A stretch of 64,000 nt of DNA from Methylobacteriaceae bacterium (lineage in GTDB: Bacteria; Pseudomonadota; Alphaproteobacteria; Rhizobiales; Beijerinckiaceae), in NCBI GenBank assembly GCA_020638135.1, contig JACKJE010000002.1, positions 1 to 64,000 of the forward strand, read 5' to 3'. The position numbers were made by a program, and so were the translations under genes. The notes beneath the pieces were generated by a model. That model did not search any database and was not told the origin of the DNA. It saw only the letters and a program-made list of their open reading frames with translations. Below, piece by piece: positions 25,721 through 35,570 of this stretch (the stretch's first letter is position 1; the number at the start of each line of letters is the position of its first letter).

Positions 25721-25934
25721 TCATCTCCGACATCGAAACCTCGACCCGCCTCCTTTAGCGCTACATGCGCGAAAACCGCGCAGCCGCGCGCAAGGCGAAT
25801 GATGGCCATGCGCGGCGCCTGCCGGGTTTCCTCTTGCCGGGCGCAGGCGCGCTCGTCATGCTCGCAGCAACGGCCGCAGAAAGCGGCTAACGCGGCGCAA
25901 GGCGCCGGTTTCCGGATCGGCGCCGGGAGGAAAG

Positions 25935-28310
25935 ATGGGTTTTGCGGGACTTCGCGTCCTCGAGACGGGTTCGCTCGCCTCCGCATCCTGGTGCGCGCGG
26001 CTGTTCGCAGATTTCGGCGCGGACGTCCTCAAGCTCGAACCCGATGGCGGCGATCCCCTGCGCCAAGCCTCGCCCCTGTTCGACGGCCCCTCGGGGCATG
26101 AGAGCGCCGCCTTCGCCTTCCTGAATTTCGGCAAGCGGCTCGCTCGCCGCCGCGACGCCGACCTGTCCGCGCTGCTTTCCGACTGCGACGTGCTGATCCT
26201 CGGCGACGACGATGCGCCCGAAATCGCCGCCTGCGCGCGCGAGACCCTGATCGTCGTCGACGCCAGCTGGTTCGGGCGCAGCGGCCCCTATCGCGATCAT
26301 CCGGCGACGGATGCGACGGTACGCGCGCTCGCAGGGCTCGTGCAGCTCGTCGGCCCCAGGGACGGGCCGCCGATGGCGGCGCCGGATTTTCAGGCGGGCT
26401 ATGTCGCGGGGCTGTGGGCCTTCATTGCCGCCTGCGCCGGGCTGATGGCGCGCGCGCGCGACGGCGGGCGGCGTTTCGACGCCAGTGTGTTCGAGGCCTG
26501 CGTAACGCTGACCGAATATCAGGTCGCCGAGGCCGCCATCCGCAACGAGCCGCAGCAACGCTCCGGCATCGGCCGGTTCGCGCCGACCTATCCGCTCGGC
26601 GTCTATCGCGCGAGCGACGGCTGGATCGGCGCCACCATGGTGACGCCGGCGCAATGGGGCGGCTTCTGCGAAATGCTGGGCCTGCCCGAACTCGCCGTGC
26701 CGCATTTCACCACGGGCCTCGAACGCCTGCCGCACGCCGACGAACTGGAAGCGCAATTCGCGCCGCGCCTCGCGGAAAAGCCCGCCGCGCACTGGTTCGC
26801 GGAGGGGCTGAAGCGCAGGCTGCCGATCGTCGTCGTACCGAAGATCGAGGCGCTCGCGTCCACCCCGGAATTCCGGGCGCGCGGCGCCATTGTCGACATT
26901 CATGCCGGCGGCCGCACGCTGAGCGCGCCCGCCTCGCCGCTGCGACTGGCCGCAACCCCGCCGGCTGTCGAAGCGACGCTCGCAAACGCGGGGTCGTCGG
27001 CGCCGACATGGATCGCACGCGACGCGGCGCCGAAATTCGACACGCCGCAGGCGCCGAAAGGCGCGCTGCCGCTCAGCGGCTTTCGTATCGTCGACTTCAC
27101 GATGGGCTGGGCCGGGCCGCTGTGCGCGCGCACGCTGGCCGATCTCGGCGCCGACGTCATCAAGATCGAAGGCTGCTCCTATCCGGACTGGTGGCGCGGC
27201 GTCGACCGCCGGCCCAACGTGCTGCGTGAAAAGCTGTACGAGAAGACAGGCCGCTATGCGGTAATGAATCGCAACAAACGCGGCATCGCGATCGATCTCA
27301 CGCGGCCGGAGGGCCTGCGGCTCGCCTGGGCGCTGGTCGCGAAAGCCGACGCGGTCGTCGAGAATTATTCGGTCGAGGTTCTGCCGAAGCTCGGCCTCGC
27401 GCCTGCCGGCCTGCGCGCGGAAAATCCGAAACTGGTCACGTTGTCGATGTCGGCCTTCGGCGCCTCGAGCCCGTGGCGCGACTGCCGCGCCTATGGCTCG
27501 ACGCTCGAACAGGCGTCCGGCCTGCCGCAATTGCTGGGACGCCCCGGCGATCCGCCCGTGATGGGCCATCCCGCCTATGGCGATCCCGTCGGCGGGCTCG
27601 CCGGCATGGCGGCGCTGATGGCCGCGCTCTTGAATGCGCGGCGCACCGGCGAGGGCCAGCACATCGATCTCTCGCAGGTCGAATGCATGATGCAGATGGT
27701 CGGCCCCTGGGCGCTCGCGCATTCGGCCGACGGAACGATGGCGCAACGATCTGCGGGGCGCCACCCCGATCACGCGCCGAGCGGCGTCTATCCATGCGCT
27801 GGCGAAGACGCCTGGATTTCGATCGCGGCGACGAGCGATGCGGCTTGGCCGCGGCTGGCGGCGTTGATCGGGCGCCCCGACCTCGCCGCTCTTCTCGAGC
27901 GCGCCGCGCGACAGGCGGCGGCGCGCGAGATCGATACGGCGCTCTCAGCCTGGACGCGCGCGCGCACGCCCGACGTCGCAATGGGCGAATTGCATGCGGC
28001 AGGAATCGCCGCCGGCGTCGTGCGGCGACCGCTCGATCTGCTGACCGATCCGCATCTCGTCGCGCGCGACTTCTGGATCTGGACGGAGCGCGCGCATATC
28101 GGGCGTCACGCGCAGCCCGCAGCGGCCGTGCGCGACGCAGCCGCGCCCTATCCCGTGCGCTGGCCCTCGCCGACGCTCGGTCAATATAATCGCACCGTGC
28201 TCGGCGAGCTCCTCGGGCTGTCGGAGACGGACATCGACGGGCTCGAGCGCGCCGGCGTGATCGGCGACCAGCTCGTCGTCGCCGGCGATGCGGAGCGCGG
28301 CGCCGCATGA
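25935..28310 (+). CDS. double-domain CaiB/BaiF family CoA-transferase
   Basis: A 791-residue class III CoA-transferase made of two homologous halves. The first (about 1-370) starts GLRVLETGSLASASWCARLFADFG; the second (about 380-790) starts FRIVDFTMGWAGPLCARTLADLGADVIKIE and has the complete family blocks (NRNKRGIAIDLTRPEG, VDVVENYS-type, YTGEGQHIDLSQVE). The catalytic Asp of each half cannot be assigned without alignment. The protein should move CoA between carboxylic acids; the substrate is unknown. It heads an operon with an ABC importer and an acyl-CoA ligase; its stop overlaps the next start by 4 bases. Confidence 0.9.
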   Translation: MGFAGLRVLETGSLASASWCARLFADFGADVLKLEPDGGDPLRQASPLFDGPSGHESAAFAFLNFGKRLARRRDADLSALLSDCDVLILGDDDAPEIAACARETLIVVDASWFGRSGPYRDHPATDATVRALAGLVQLVGPRDGPPMAAPDFQAGYVAGLWAFIAACAGLMARARDGGRRFDASVFEACVTLTEYQVAEAAIRNEPQQRSGIGRFAPTYPLGVYRASDGWIGATMVTPAQWGGFCEMLGLPELAVPHFTTGLERLPHADELEAQFAPRLAEKPAAHWFAEGLKRRLPIVVVPKIEALASTPEFRARGAIVDIHAGGRTLSAPASPLRLAATPPAVEATLANAGSSAPTWIARDAAPKFDTPQAPKGALPLSGFRIVDFTMGWAGPLCARTLADLGADVIKIEGCSYPDWWRGVDRRPNVLREKLYEKTGRYAVMNRNKRGIAIDLTRPEGLRLAWALVAKADAVVENYSVEVLPKLGLAPAGLRAENPKLVTLSMSAFGASSPWRDCRAYGSTLEQASGLPQLLGRPGDPPVMGHPAYGDPVGGLAGMAALMAALLNARRTGEGQHIDLSQVECMMQMVGPWALAHSADGTMAQRSAGRHPDHAPSGVYPCAGEDAWISIAATSDAAWPRLAALIGRPDLAALLERAARQAAAREIDTALSAWTRARTPDVAMGELHAAGIAAGVVRRPLDLLTDPHLVARDFWIWTERAHIGRHAQPAAAVRDAAAPYPVRWPSPTLGQYNRTVLGELLGLSETDIDGLERAGVIGDQLVVAGDAERGAA

Positions 28311-29335
28311 GCGATGTCGCAACGCGACCAGCAACCGACGCGATCACGCGAAGACCGCTGCTCGAGGTCCGCGGCATGTCGATCTCCTTTGCAATGGCGG
28401 GCGGGCGACAGGAGGCGACGCGCGATGTCACCTTCTCGGTCTCGCCGGGCGAGCGCATCGGCGTCGTCGGCGAAAGCGGCTGCGGCAAGACGATCACCGG
28501 CCTGTCGCTGCTGCGCCTGCTGCCCGAGGATGTTGCACATATATCCGGGCGGCTCGATTTCATGGGCGTCGATCTCGCGACCTGCGGGCAAGAGGAATTG
28601 CGCGGCATTCGCGGGCGGCGCATCGGCATGATCTTCCAGGAGCCGATGAGCGCGCTCGACCCGGTCTTCACCGTCGGCGAGCAGATCGCGGAAGGATTGC
28701 GCGCGCATGGAAACATGAGCCGCGCGGAGGCGCGCGACCGTGCGCTGGAGGCGCTGCGTTCGGTCGGCATAGCCGCGCCGGAAAAGCGCTACCACGCCTA
28801 TCCGCATCAACTCTCCGGCGGCATGCGGCAGCGCGTGATGATCGCCGGCGCTATGGTCTGCAATCCGCAATTGCTGATCGCCGACGAGCCGACGACCGCG
28901 CTCGACGTGACGGTGCAGGCGCAGATTCTGGAACTGCTGCGCGACCTCAGCGACCGCGGGAATATGGCGCTCCTCTTCATCACGCACGATCTCGGCGTGG
29001 TCGCGGAAACCTGCACGCGCATGCTGACCATGTACGCCGGCGAGATCGTCGAGGACGCCGACGTGGACGCGGCGCTCGAACACCCGCTGCATCCCTATAC
29101 GTCGGGCCTGCTGCGCGCGCTGCCGCGGCTCAGCGCGCGGCGCAGCGCGCTGCCCTCCATTCCCGGCCGCGTGCCAGTTCTCGGCCAGATGCCGGCTGGC
29201 TGCCGCTTCCGGCAGCGTTGTCCCTTTGCCGTGGACGGTTGCGAAAGGCCGCAGGCGTTGCTGGATGCGGGCAATGGCCGGCGCGTGCGATGCTGGCGTT
29301 TCGGCGATCTCGCGCTGCCCGGGGTCGCCGCATGA
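28307..29335 (+). CDS. Dpp/Opp-type ABC transporter ATPase 1
   Basis: A 342-residue ATP-binding subunit of a peptide/nickel-type importer (DppD-like). Walker A is GESGCGKTITG near residue 55, the signature is LSGGMRQRVMIA, Walker B is LLIADEPTTALDVT, and the H-loop is FITHDLGV. The C-terminal oligopeptide-transporter extension has the cysteine pattern MPAGCRFRQRCPFA and VRCWRFG. Overlaps both neighbours by 4 bases (ATGA). Confidence 0.95.
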   Translation: MSDVATRPATDAITRRPLLEVRGMSISFAMAGGRQEATRDVTFSVSPGERIGVVGESGCGKTITGLSLLRLLPEDVAHISGRLDFMGVDLATCGQEELRGIRGRRIGMIFQEPMSALDPVFTVGEQIAEGLRAHGNMSRAEARDRALEALRSVGIAAPEKRYHAYPHQLSGGMRQRVMIAGAMVCNPQLLIADEPTTALDVTVQAQILELLRDLSDRGNMALLFITHDLGVVAETCTRMLTMYAGEIVEDADVDAALEHPLHPYTSGLLRALPRLSARRSALPSIPGRVPVLGQMPAGCRFRQRCPFAVDGCERPQALLDAGNGRRVRCWRFGDLALPGVAA

Positions 29336-30360
29336 ACGAAGCTCCGACGCCTACGCTCAGCGTGCGCGATCTGCGCATCGAATTCGCCGCTGCCGAGCGC
29401 GGCGCCACGGTCAAGGCTGTCGACGGCGTTTCGTTCGACATCTTCAAGGGAGAGACGTTCGGCCTGATCGGCGAATCCGGTTCGGGCAAGACGACGATCG
29501 GCCGCGCGGTCGTGCACCTCGTCGAGCCGACGGCCGGCGTGATCCTGCACGACGGCGTCGATCCCGCGACGCTGTCGTCGCGCGAATTTCGCGCCGCGCG
29601 GCGCGCCTGGCAGATCGTGTTCCAGGATCCCAACGCCGCGCTCAATCCACGCAGCACGATCCTGACTTCCGTCATGGAGCCGCTGGCGGTCGCCGGCGTC
29701 GGATCGGCCGAGGAGCGGCGCGTCGCCGCCGTGCAGGCGATGGCGCGCGTCGGCCTGCCGGACGAAATCGGCGCGCGCTATCCGCATCAATTGTCGGGCG
29801 GGCAGAAGCAGCGCGTCGTCATCGCGCGCACGCTGACGATGAAGCCCGAACTCATCGTATGCGACGAGGTGGTCGCCGCTCTCGACATGTCCATTCGCGG
29901 CGACGTGCTGAACCTGTTCGCCGAACTGCAACGCGAACTCGGCCTCACCTATCTCTTCATCACGCACGACCTCTCGGTCGTCTCGCATATCAGCGACCGC
30001 ATCGCCGTCGCCTATCTCGGGCGGCTCGTCGAGCTCGGGCCTGCCGAGGCCGTGACGGAGGCGCCGATCCATCCCTATACGCGCGCGCTTCTGTCAGCAG
30101 AGCCCGCGCCGCTGCCCTCGCATATGCGCACCGGCGCGCGCATCCTGCTCGAGGGCGAAATTCCAAGTCCGATCAATCCGCCGTCCGGCTGCTATTTCCG
30201 CACGCGCTGCGGCCATGCGGTCGACCTGTGCGTGCATCGCGCGCCGGACTGGCGCGAGATTGCGCGAGGTCATTGGGCGGCGTGCCATTTCGCGGAACAG
30301 TTCCGCGACGAGGAAACAGCAGCCAGCGCTGAAGCCGGCGCGAAACACCAGGGAGGGTGA
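29332..30360 (+). CDS. Dpp/Opp-type ABC transporter ATPase 2
   Basis: A 342-residue second ATPase (DppF-like) that pairs with the preceding one. Walker A is GESGSGKTTIG, the signature LSGGQKQRVVIA, Walker B LIVCDEVVAALD (Val-Val in place of the usual Pro-Thr/Val-Ser), and the H-loop FITHDLSV. A C-terminal Cys motif (PSGCYFRTRCGHA) is present. It is followed after one base by the binding-protein gene. Confidence 0.95.
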   Translation: MNEAPTPTLSVRDLRIEFAAAERGATVKAVDGVSFDIFKGETFGLIGESGSGKTTIGRAVVHLVEPTAGVILHDGVDPATLSSREFRAARRAWQIVFQDPNAALNPRSTILTSVMEPLAVAGVGSAEERRVAAVQAMARVGLPDEIGARYPHQLSGGQKQRVVIARTLTMKPELIVCDEVVAALDMSIRGDVLNLFAELQRELGLTYLFITHDLSVVSHISDRIAVAYLGRLVELGPAEAVTEAPIHPYTRALLSAEPAPLPSHMRTGARILLEGEIPSPINPPSGCYFRTRCGHAVDLCVHRAPDWREIARGHWAACHFAEQFRDEETAASAEAGAKHQGG

Positions 30361-30361
30361 C

Positions 30362-31921
30362 ATGACGGACGACAGGACTCTTGGTCGACTGACGCGGCGC
30401 GAGGCAATGGCGCTGGCCAGCGCGGCGGGCGCGGCCTCGCTGCTCAACGCGGCGGCCTTCGCGCAAGGCGCGCCGAAGAAGGGCGGCGTTCTCAAGGTGT
30501 CGGCCAACGCGAACCCTTCGAGCCTCGATCCGCAGACGGGCGGTGCGGGATCGGATCACACGATGCTGTTTCCCATGTACGACACGCTCGTCGAATGGGA
30601 CTACGAAACGCTGAAGCCAAAGCCAGGGCTCGCCGAATCCTGGTCGTTCACCGATCCGCAGACGCTGGTGATGAAGATCCGTTCCGGCGTCACCTTCCAC
30701 GACGGCACGCCGCTCGACGCGGAGGCCGTGAAGTTCAATCTCGAACGCGCCAAGACCGAGCAACGCTCCAACATCAAGGCCGATCTGGCGACGGTCGCCT
30801 CGGTCGAGGTGAGCGGGCCGCAGCAGGTGACGCTCAAACTGTCGCAACCCGACGCCGCGCTGCCCGGCATTCTCTCCGACCGCGCCGGCATGATGATCTC
30901 GCCCGCCGCGGTGAAGGCGAGCGGCAATATCGACCGCAAGCCGGTCGGCACCGGCGCCTATCAATTCGTGAGCTGGACGGACAATGAGAAGATCGTTGTC
31001 AAACGCTATGAAAAATACTGGCGCGCCAATGAACGTCATCTCGATGGCATCGAATTCGCGATCATTCCGGAGATCGCGACCGGCGTCCGCTCGGTCGTCG
31101 CCGGCCAGAACCACGTCGCCTATTCGCTGCCGGCGCGGCAGAAGGCCGTGTTGAAGCGCGCCGCCGGCGTCAAGCAGGCGACCGGCCCGACGGTCTATTG
31201 CCAGCAGATCTATTTCAACTGGGGCAAACCGCCGTTCAACGATATTCGCGTGCGCAAGGCGCTGAACCACGCCGTCGACCGCGCGACCTTCGTCAAGGCG
31301 ACGCTCGACGGCGTGGGCGAGCCGGCCCACATGAACCTGCCCTCGTCGCACTGGGCCTATGACGCCGAGGTCGCCAGGCTCTATCCGTTCGACCCGGCCA
31401 AAGCGCGCGCGCTGCTCAAGGAAGCCAACGTTCCGCAGGGCTTCGAGCTCGACCTGATCGGCTACACCGATCAGGATTCGATCCGTCGCGAGGAAATCCT
31501 GATCGAGCAGCTCGCCAAGGTCGGACTGAAGGCGAAATTCACCAATGGCTCGATCGCCGAAATGAGCGCGGCCTTCTTCGGCAAGGACAAGAAGGGCGTC
31601 GGCCTACTGTCGGCATGGACGGGGCGGCCGGATCCGAGCCTCACATACACGCTGATGTATTCGAAGAACTCCTACTTCAACGCCGGACGCGCCGACGTGC
31701 CGGCGGATCTGCCCGACGCGCTGACGGCGACACGCGCGAGCGAGAATATCGATGCGCGCAAGAAAGCATTCGCCAGGGTGCAGCGCATCGTGATGGAAAA
31801 TGCGCTTGTCTGTCCGCTCGCCTTCCAGTTCGAACTCGACGCGCTTTCGCCGAAGGTCCGGGGCTTCAAGCCGAACCTGCTCGGCAAGCCGAAATACGAA
31901 GGCGTCTGGCTCGAGAGCTGA
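30362..31921 (+). CDS. ABC transporter substrate-binding protein, family 5
   Basis: A 519-residue periplasmic binding protein (SBP_bac_5). The N-terminus LTRREAMALASAAGAASLLN carries a twin-arginine-like signal. The domain shows YDTLVEWDYETLKPKPGLAESW, FHDGTPLDAEAVKFNLER, GTGAYQFVSW and the C-terminal ending LSPKVRGFKPNLLGKPKYEGVW. Family members bind peptides, nickel, opines or other small molecules. Given the CoA-transferase and ligase in the operon, a carboxylic acid ligand is plausible but unproven. Confidence 0.93.
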   Translation: MTDDRTLGRLTRREAMALASAAGAASLLNAAAFAQGAPKKGGVLKVSANANPSSLDPQTGGAGSDHTMLFPMYDTLVEWDYETLKPKPGLAESWSFTDPQTLVMKIRSGVTFHDGTPLDAEAVKFNLERAKTEQRSNIKADLATVASVEVSGPQQVTLKLSQPDAALPGILSDRAGMMISPAAVKASGNIDRKPVGTGAYQFVSWTDNEKIVVKRYEKYWRANERHLDGIEFAIIPEIATGVRSVVAGQNHVAYSLPARQKAVLKRAAGVKQATGPTVYCQQIYFNWGKPPFNDIRVRKALNHAVDRATFVKATLDGVGEPAHMNLPSSHWAYDAEVARLYPFDPAKARALLKEANVPQGFELDLIGYTDQDSIRREEILIEQLAKVGLKAKFTNGSIAEMSAAFFGKDKKGVGLLSAWTGRPDPSLTYTLMYSKNSYFNAGRADVPADLPDALTATRASENIDARKKAFARVQRIVMENALVCPLAFQFELDALSPKVRGFKPNLLGKPKYEGVWLES

Positions 31922-31924
31922 ACC

Positions 31925-32881
31925 GTGGCGCAGGGCTCCGCGATTATCGTGATCGGACGCCGCCTCCTGCAGGCGGCGCCCGTGATCGTGCTCGCGACCT
32001 TCATCGTCTTCGGTCTTCTGAAACTTCTGCCAGGCGATGTCGCCGTCACGCTCGCCGGCGACAATGCGACCGACGAGCGCATCGAGGAAATCCGGAGGAT
32101 CTACGGGCTCGATCGGCCTTTCCTCGTGCAATACGGCGCATGGTTGTGGAAGGCCGCGCATGGCGACCTCTCGCAATCCATCCTGTCGGGCGAACAGGTG
32201 CTGACCTCGATCGCGCGGTGCTTTCCGCACACGTTGCTGATCGTCGCGATGGCGCTGACGCTGGCGCTGATCGTCGGCATACCGCTGGGGGCTGCTGCGG
32301 CGGCGCGGCCCAACGGGCTCGTCGATCGCGCAGCGATGATGCTCGCGTCGATCGGCATCGCCGTGCCAAATTTCTGGCTGGCGATGATCCTCGTTTCGCT
32401 GTTCGCGTTACGCTGGAACATCTTTCCGGCGACCGGCGCAACCGCCTTTTCGGTCTCGCCCGCCGACGCGATCAATCACGCCATCCTGCCGGCGCTCGCG
32501 CTGGCGGCTGGCGGCATGGCGGAAGTCGCGCGCCAGACGCGCGGCTCGCTGCTCGACGTCATGAGCTCGCAATTCGTGCGCACGCTGCGCGCCAAGGGCC
32601 TGAAGACATCGACCATCCTGTGGCGGCACGGGCTCAAGAACGTCGCCGTCAACCTGCTGACCGTGACGGGCCTGCTGTTCAACCGGCTGCTGGCGGCCAC
32701 CGTCGTGGTCGAAGCCGTCTTCGCCATTCCCGGCATGGGTGGGCTGATCGTGCATGCGGCGATCCAGCGCGACTTCACGGTCGTCCAGGGCGTCGTCTTC
32801 GCCATGGTGGTCGTCGTCATCCTCGTCAACCTGCTCACCGACGTGCTGTGCGCGACCGTCGATCCGAGGATCGGGCGATGA
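31925..32881 (+). CDS. Dpp-type ABC transporter permease 1 (DppB-like)
   Basis: A 318-residue inner-membrane permease starting with GTG, 3 bases after the binding protein. It has about six membrane segments and the DppB-type features IRRIYGLDRPFLVQYGAW and the EAA-like loop FVRTLRAKGLKTSTILWRHG, then LAATVVVEAVFAIPGMGGLI. It overlaps the second permease by 4 bases. Confidence 0.94.
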   Translation: MAQGSAIIVIGRRLLQAAPVIVLATFIVFGLLKLLPGDVAVTLAGDNATDERIEEIRRIYGLDRPFLVQYGAWLWKAAHGDLSQSILSGEQVLTSIARCFPHTLLIVAMALTLALIVGIPLGAAAAARPNGLVDRAAMMLASIGIAVPNFWLAMILVSLFALRWNIFPATGATAFSVSPADAINHAILPALALAAGGMAEVARQTRGSLLDVMSSQFVRTLRAKGLKTSTILWRHGLKNVAVNLLTVTGLLFNRLLAATVVVEAVFAIPGMGGLIVHAAIQRDFTVVQGVVFAMVVVVILVNLLTDVLCATVDPRIGR

Positions 32882-33708
32882 GCGGATTTTTCGCCTTCCT
32901 GCGCCGCGACATCAGGGCCTCGCTCGCCATCGCCTATCTCGCGCTGCTCGTTGTCGTCGCGGTCGCCGCGCCGTGGCTGTCGCCCTATTCGCCGACGGCG
33001 CAGAATGTCAACGAAATGCTCGCCGAACCCAGCGCCGCGCACTGGATGGGCACGGACGATCTCGGCCGCGACATATTGAGCCGGCTGATCCACGGCGCGC
33101 CGGCGACGATCTATGCGAGCTTTCTCGCCGTCTCCATCGCCATCCTGCTCGGCGTGCCGGTCGGCCTCGCGGCCGGCTATTTCGGCGGATGGATCGACGA
33201 TGTCATCTCGCGCACGATCGACACGCTCCTGTCCTTCCCGGCGATCGTGCTCGCCATCGCCGTCACCGGCGCGCTCGGCATCGGACTCACCAACGGCATG
33301 ATCGCCGTCGGCATCGTGTTCGCGCCGCAACTCGCGCGACTCGCGCGCGCACGCACGCTTGTGGTGCGGCACGAACTCTACGTCGACGCCGCGCGCTGCT
33401 TCGGCGCCTCGACGCCGCATATTCTGTGGCGCCATGTCCTGCCGAACACCGTGCAACCGGTGATCGTGCAGGTGACGCTGCTGCTGGCGGCGGCTTTGCT
33501 GGCGGAAGCCAGTCTCAGCTTTCTCGGCCTCGGCGTGCAGCCGCCGCATCCGAGCTGGGGCGCGATGCTGGCGCGCGCCTACCAGACCATGGATGTCGCG
33601 CCTGAGCAGATGTATCCGCCTGGCCTCGCCATTCTCTTCACGGCGCTGGCCTTCAACGCGCTCGGCGAGTCCCTGCGCGTCGCGCTCGATCCGACACTGA
33701 AGCGATAG
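32878..33708 (+). CDS. Dpp-type ABC transporter permease 2 (DppC-like)
   Basis: A 276-residue permease. The N-terminal ALLVVVAVAAPWLSPYSPTA and HWMGTDDLGRDILSRLIHGA are typical of DppC, the EAA loop is ELYVDAARCFGASTPHILWR, and the last part has EASLSFLGLGVQPPHPSWG. With the genes before it, the importer is complete: two ATPases, binding protein and two permeases. Confidence 0.95.
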   Translation: MSGFFAFLRRDIRASLAIAYLALLVVVAVAAPWLSPYSPTAQNVNEMLAEPSAAHWMGTDDLGRDILSRLIHGAPATIYASFLAVSIAILLGVPVGLAAGYFGGWIDDVISRTIDTLLSFPAIVLAIAVTGALGIGLTNGMIAVGIVFAPQLARLARARTLVVRHELYVDAARCFGASTPHILWRHVLPNTVQPVIVQVTLLLAAALLAEASLSFLGLGVQPPHPSWGAMLARAYQTMDVAPEQMYPPGLAILFTALAFNALGESLRVALDPTLKR

Positions 33709-33717
33709 GAACGCATC

Positions 33718-35439
33718 ATGACGCCCGAACAGGCATTCGCCGAAATGGTTGCGCAGGGCGACATCGCAACCGACAAGCTCGCCGAATGCGCGAGCCGCTG
33801 GCCGAACAAGGTGTTCGTTCATTACGGCGAAGACGGCGTGCAGCTCACCTTCGCGCAATTCGCCGACATGACCGACCGTTTCGCCGGCGGACTGCTGGCG
33901 GCCGGCGTGAAGCCGGGCGACGCGGTCAGCGTGCTCACGCGCAATTCGCTGGTCAGCGCGCTCGCCATGTTCGGCATCTGGCGGGCGGGCTGCCTGTTCG
34001 CGCCGATCAATTTCAATTTCAAGGGGCCGCAGCTTTCCTATCAGCTTGCCGACACGAAGCCGGCGGCGCTCGTCACCGATCCTGCGTTTCTCGAAATCCT
34101 CACCGAGGCCGCGGACGCCTGTCCGCCGCGGCTCGTCATCCACACGCCGAAATCCGGCGATCACGACCACACGGGCGCGACCTTCCCGCCCGCGTTCAAC
34201 AATGTCGCCCTGCTCGACTTCGCCGCGCTGTGCGCGCACCGCGACAAGGCGCCGCCGGTTTCGCCCGGACCGTTCGACCTCGCCAATATCGTCTATACGT
34301 CCGGCACGACCGGGCCGTCGAAGGGCGTGCTGCAGAATTTCCGCTGGATCAACCAGTACACGTTCTTCCTGCGCGCCTTCGCGAGCGAGGACGACGTCAT
34401 CTATTGCGACCTGCCGCTCTATCACGTCGGCGGCGCCTTCGCGCTGCTGGCGCGCGCGGTGTGGAAGGGCAATACGGTGGGACTGTGGGACCGGTTCTCG
34501 CCGACGCAATTCTGGGAGCGAATCGCGGAAGTCGGCGCCTCCTACGCGATCCTGCTCGACGTGATGACGCCCTGGCTGCTCGGCGCGCCGCCGAGCGACA
34601 GGGATCGCGCCAACACATTGTCCATGGTGCACATGCAGCCGCTGCCGCCAAACCATCACGAAGTCGCGACACGCTTCGGCATCGATTTCGTCACCGCCGG
34701 ATTCGGGCAGACGGAATCCGGCAATCCCTTCGTCGGCGCGATCGATGAGCTCGGCGACGAGGATGGCGTGCCGGAGGGCTTACGCAAGAGCCATTCGAAA
34801 CAAGCGATCCGCGCGCTGTGTGAAAAACTCGGCGTGCTCGTGGTCGACGGCGCGACCAAGCTGCCGACCGGCTTCATGGGACGACCGTCGCCGCTGCTCG
34901 AAGTCGCCATCCTCGACGAAGACGACAACAGATGCGCGCCGGGCGTCGTCGGCCAGCTCGGCATCCGCCCGCGCTTTCCGGGGCTGCTGCTGCAGGAATA
35001 TTTCAAGAAGCCCGAGGCGACGTTGAAGACCTTCCGTAACCTCTGGTTCCACACCGGCGACGCCTGCGCGGAACTGCCGGATGGTTCGGGCGTCTATCGC
35101 TTCGTCGATCGCATGGGCGGCTTTTTCCGCGTGCGCGGCGAGAATGTGTCGTCGTTCGAGGTCGAGGCGCTGATCTCACGTCACCCGAAGGTGCAAGCGA
35201 CCGCCGCGCTGCCGATCCCGGCAGCGGAAGGATCGGAGGACGATATCGTCGCCTTCGTGCAGCCGGTCGCGGGCGAGAGCCCGAGCGAGGACGAAATCCG
35301 CGAGCATGCGCGCGCGGTCATGCCGAGATACATGATCCCGAAACACATCCGCTTCGTCGAGGCGTTGCCGGTGACGCCGACCAACAAGGTCGAGAAGTAC
35401 AAGCTGAAGCAGCAGATCGCGAAGGAATTGGGATTGTGA
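33718..35439 (+). CDS. AMP-forming acyl-CoA synthetase/ligase
   Basis: A 573-residue ANL-superfamily enzyme that activates a carboxylate to its CoA thioester through an acyl-AMP. The P-loop motif is YTSGTTGPSKGV (near residue 200), followed by TAGFGQTESGNP, the GVYRFVDRMGGFFRVRGENV hinge region and the catalytic lysine region ALPVTPTNKVEKYKLKQ. It is the last gene of the operon, 9 bases after the permease. The transporter plus CoA-transferase plus ligase grouping suggests import and activation of one organic acid, such as a carnitine- or crotonobetaine-like compound (speculative). Confidence 0.9.
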   Translation: MTPEQAFAEMVAQGDIATDKLAECASRWPNKVFVHYGEDGVQLTFAQFADMTDRFAGGLLAAGVKPGDAVSVLTRNSLVSALAMFGIWRAGCLFAPINFNFKGPQLSYQLADTKPAALVTDPAFLEILTEAADACPPRLVIHTPKSGDHDHTGATFPPAFNNVALLDFAALCAHRDKAPPVSPGPFDLANIVYTSGTTGPSKGVLQNFRWINQYTFFLRAFASEDDVIYCDLPLYHVGGAFALLARAVWKGNTVGLWDRFSPTQFWERIAEVGASYAILLDVMTPWLLGAPPSDRDRANTLSMVHMQPLPPNHHEVATRFGIDFVTAGFGQTESGNPFVGAIDELGDEDGVPEGLRKSHSKQAIRALCEKLGVLVVDGATKLPTGFMGRPSPLLEVAILDEDDNRCAPGVVGQLGIRPRFPGLLLQEYFKKPEATLKTFRNLWFHTGDACAELPDGSGVYRFVDRMGGFFRVRGENVSSFEVEALISRHPKVQATAALPIPAAEGSEDDIVAFVQPVAGESPSEDEIREHARAVMPRYMIPKHIRFVEALPVTPTNKVEKYKLKQQIAKELGL

Positions 35440-35450
35440 GATCGGTACAA

Positions 35451-35564
35451 GTCATTGCGGGGAGCGTCTCTCGAAGTCGGAAATATCCGACTTCGCAAAA
35501 TGCGATGAAGCATTCCAGAGCCATGGCGTGGATCTGGATTGCTTCGCTGCGCTCGCAATGACGG
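35451..35564. repeat. palindromic interspersed repeat, copy B
   Basis: The left end GTCATTGCGGGGAGCG and right end GATTGCTTCGCTGCGCTCGC then AATGACGG match the arms of the repeat at 6131-6218. An extra internal hairpin, GAAGTCGGA-AATA-TCCGACTTC, lies near 35473. It fills the gap between two convergent ligase genes and may end both transcripts. Confidence 0.8.
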
Positions 35565-35570
35565 TCGGAT

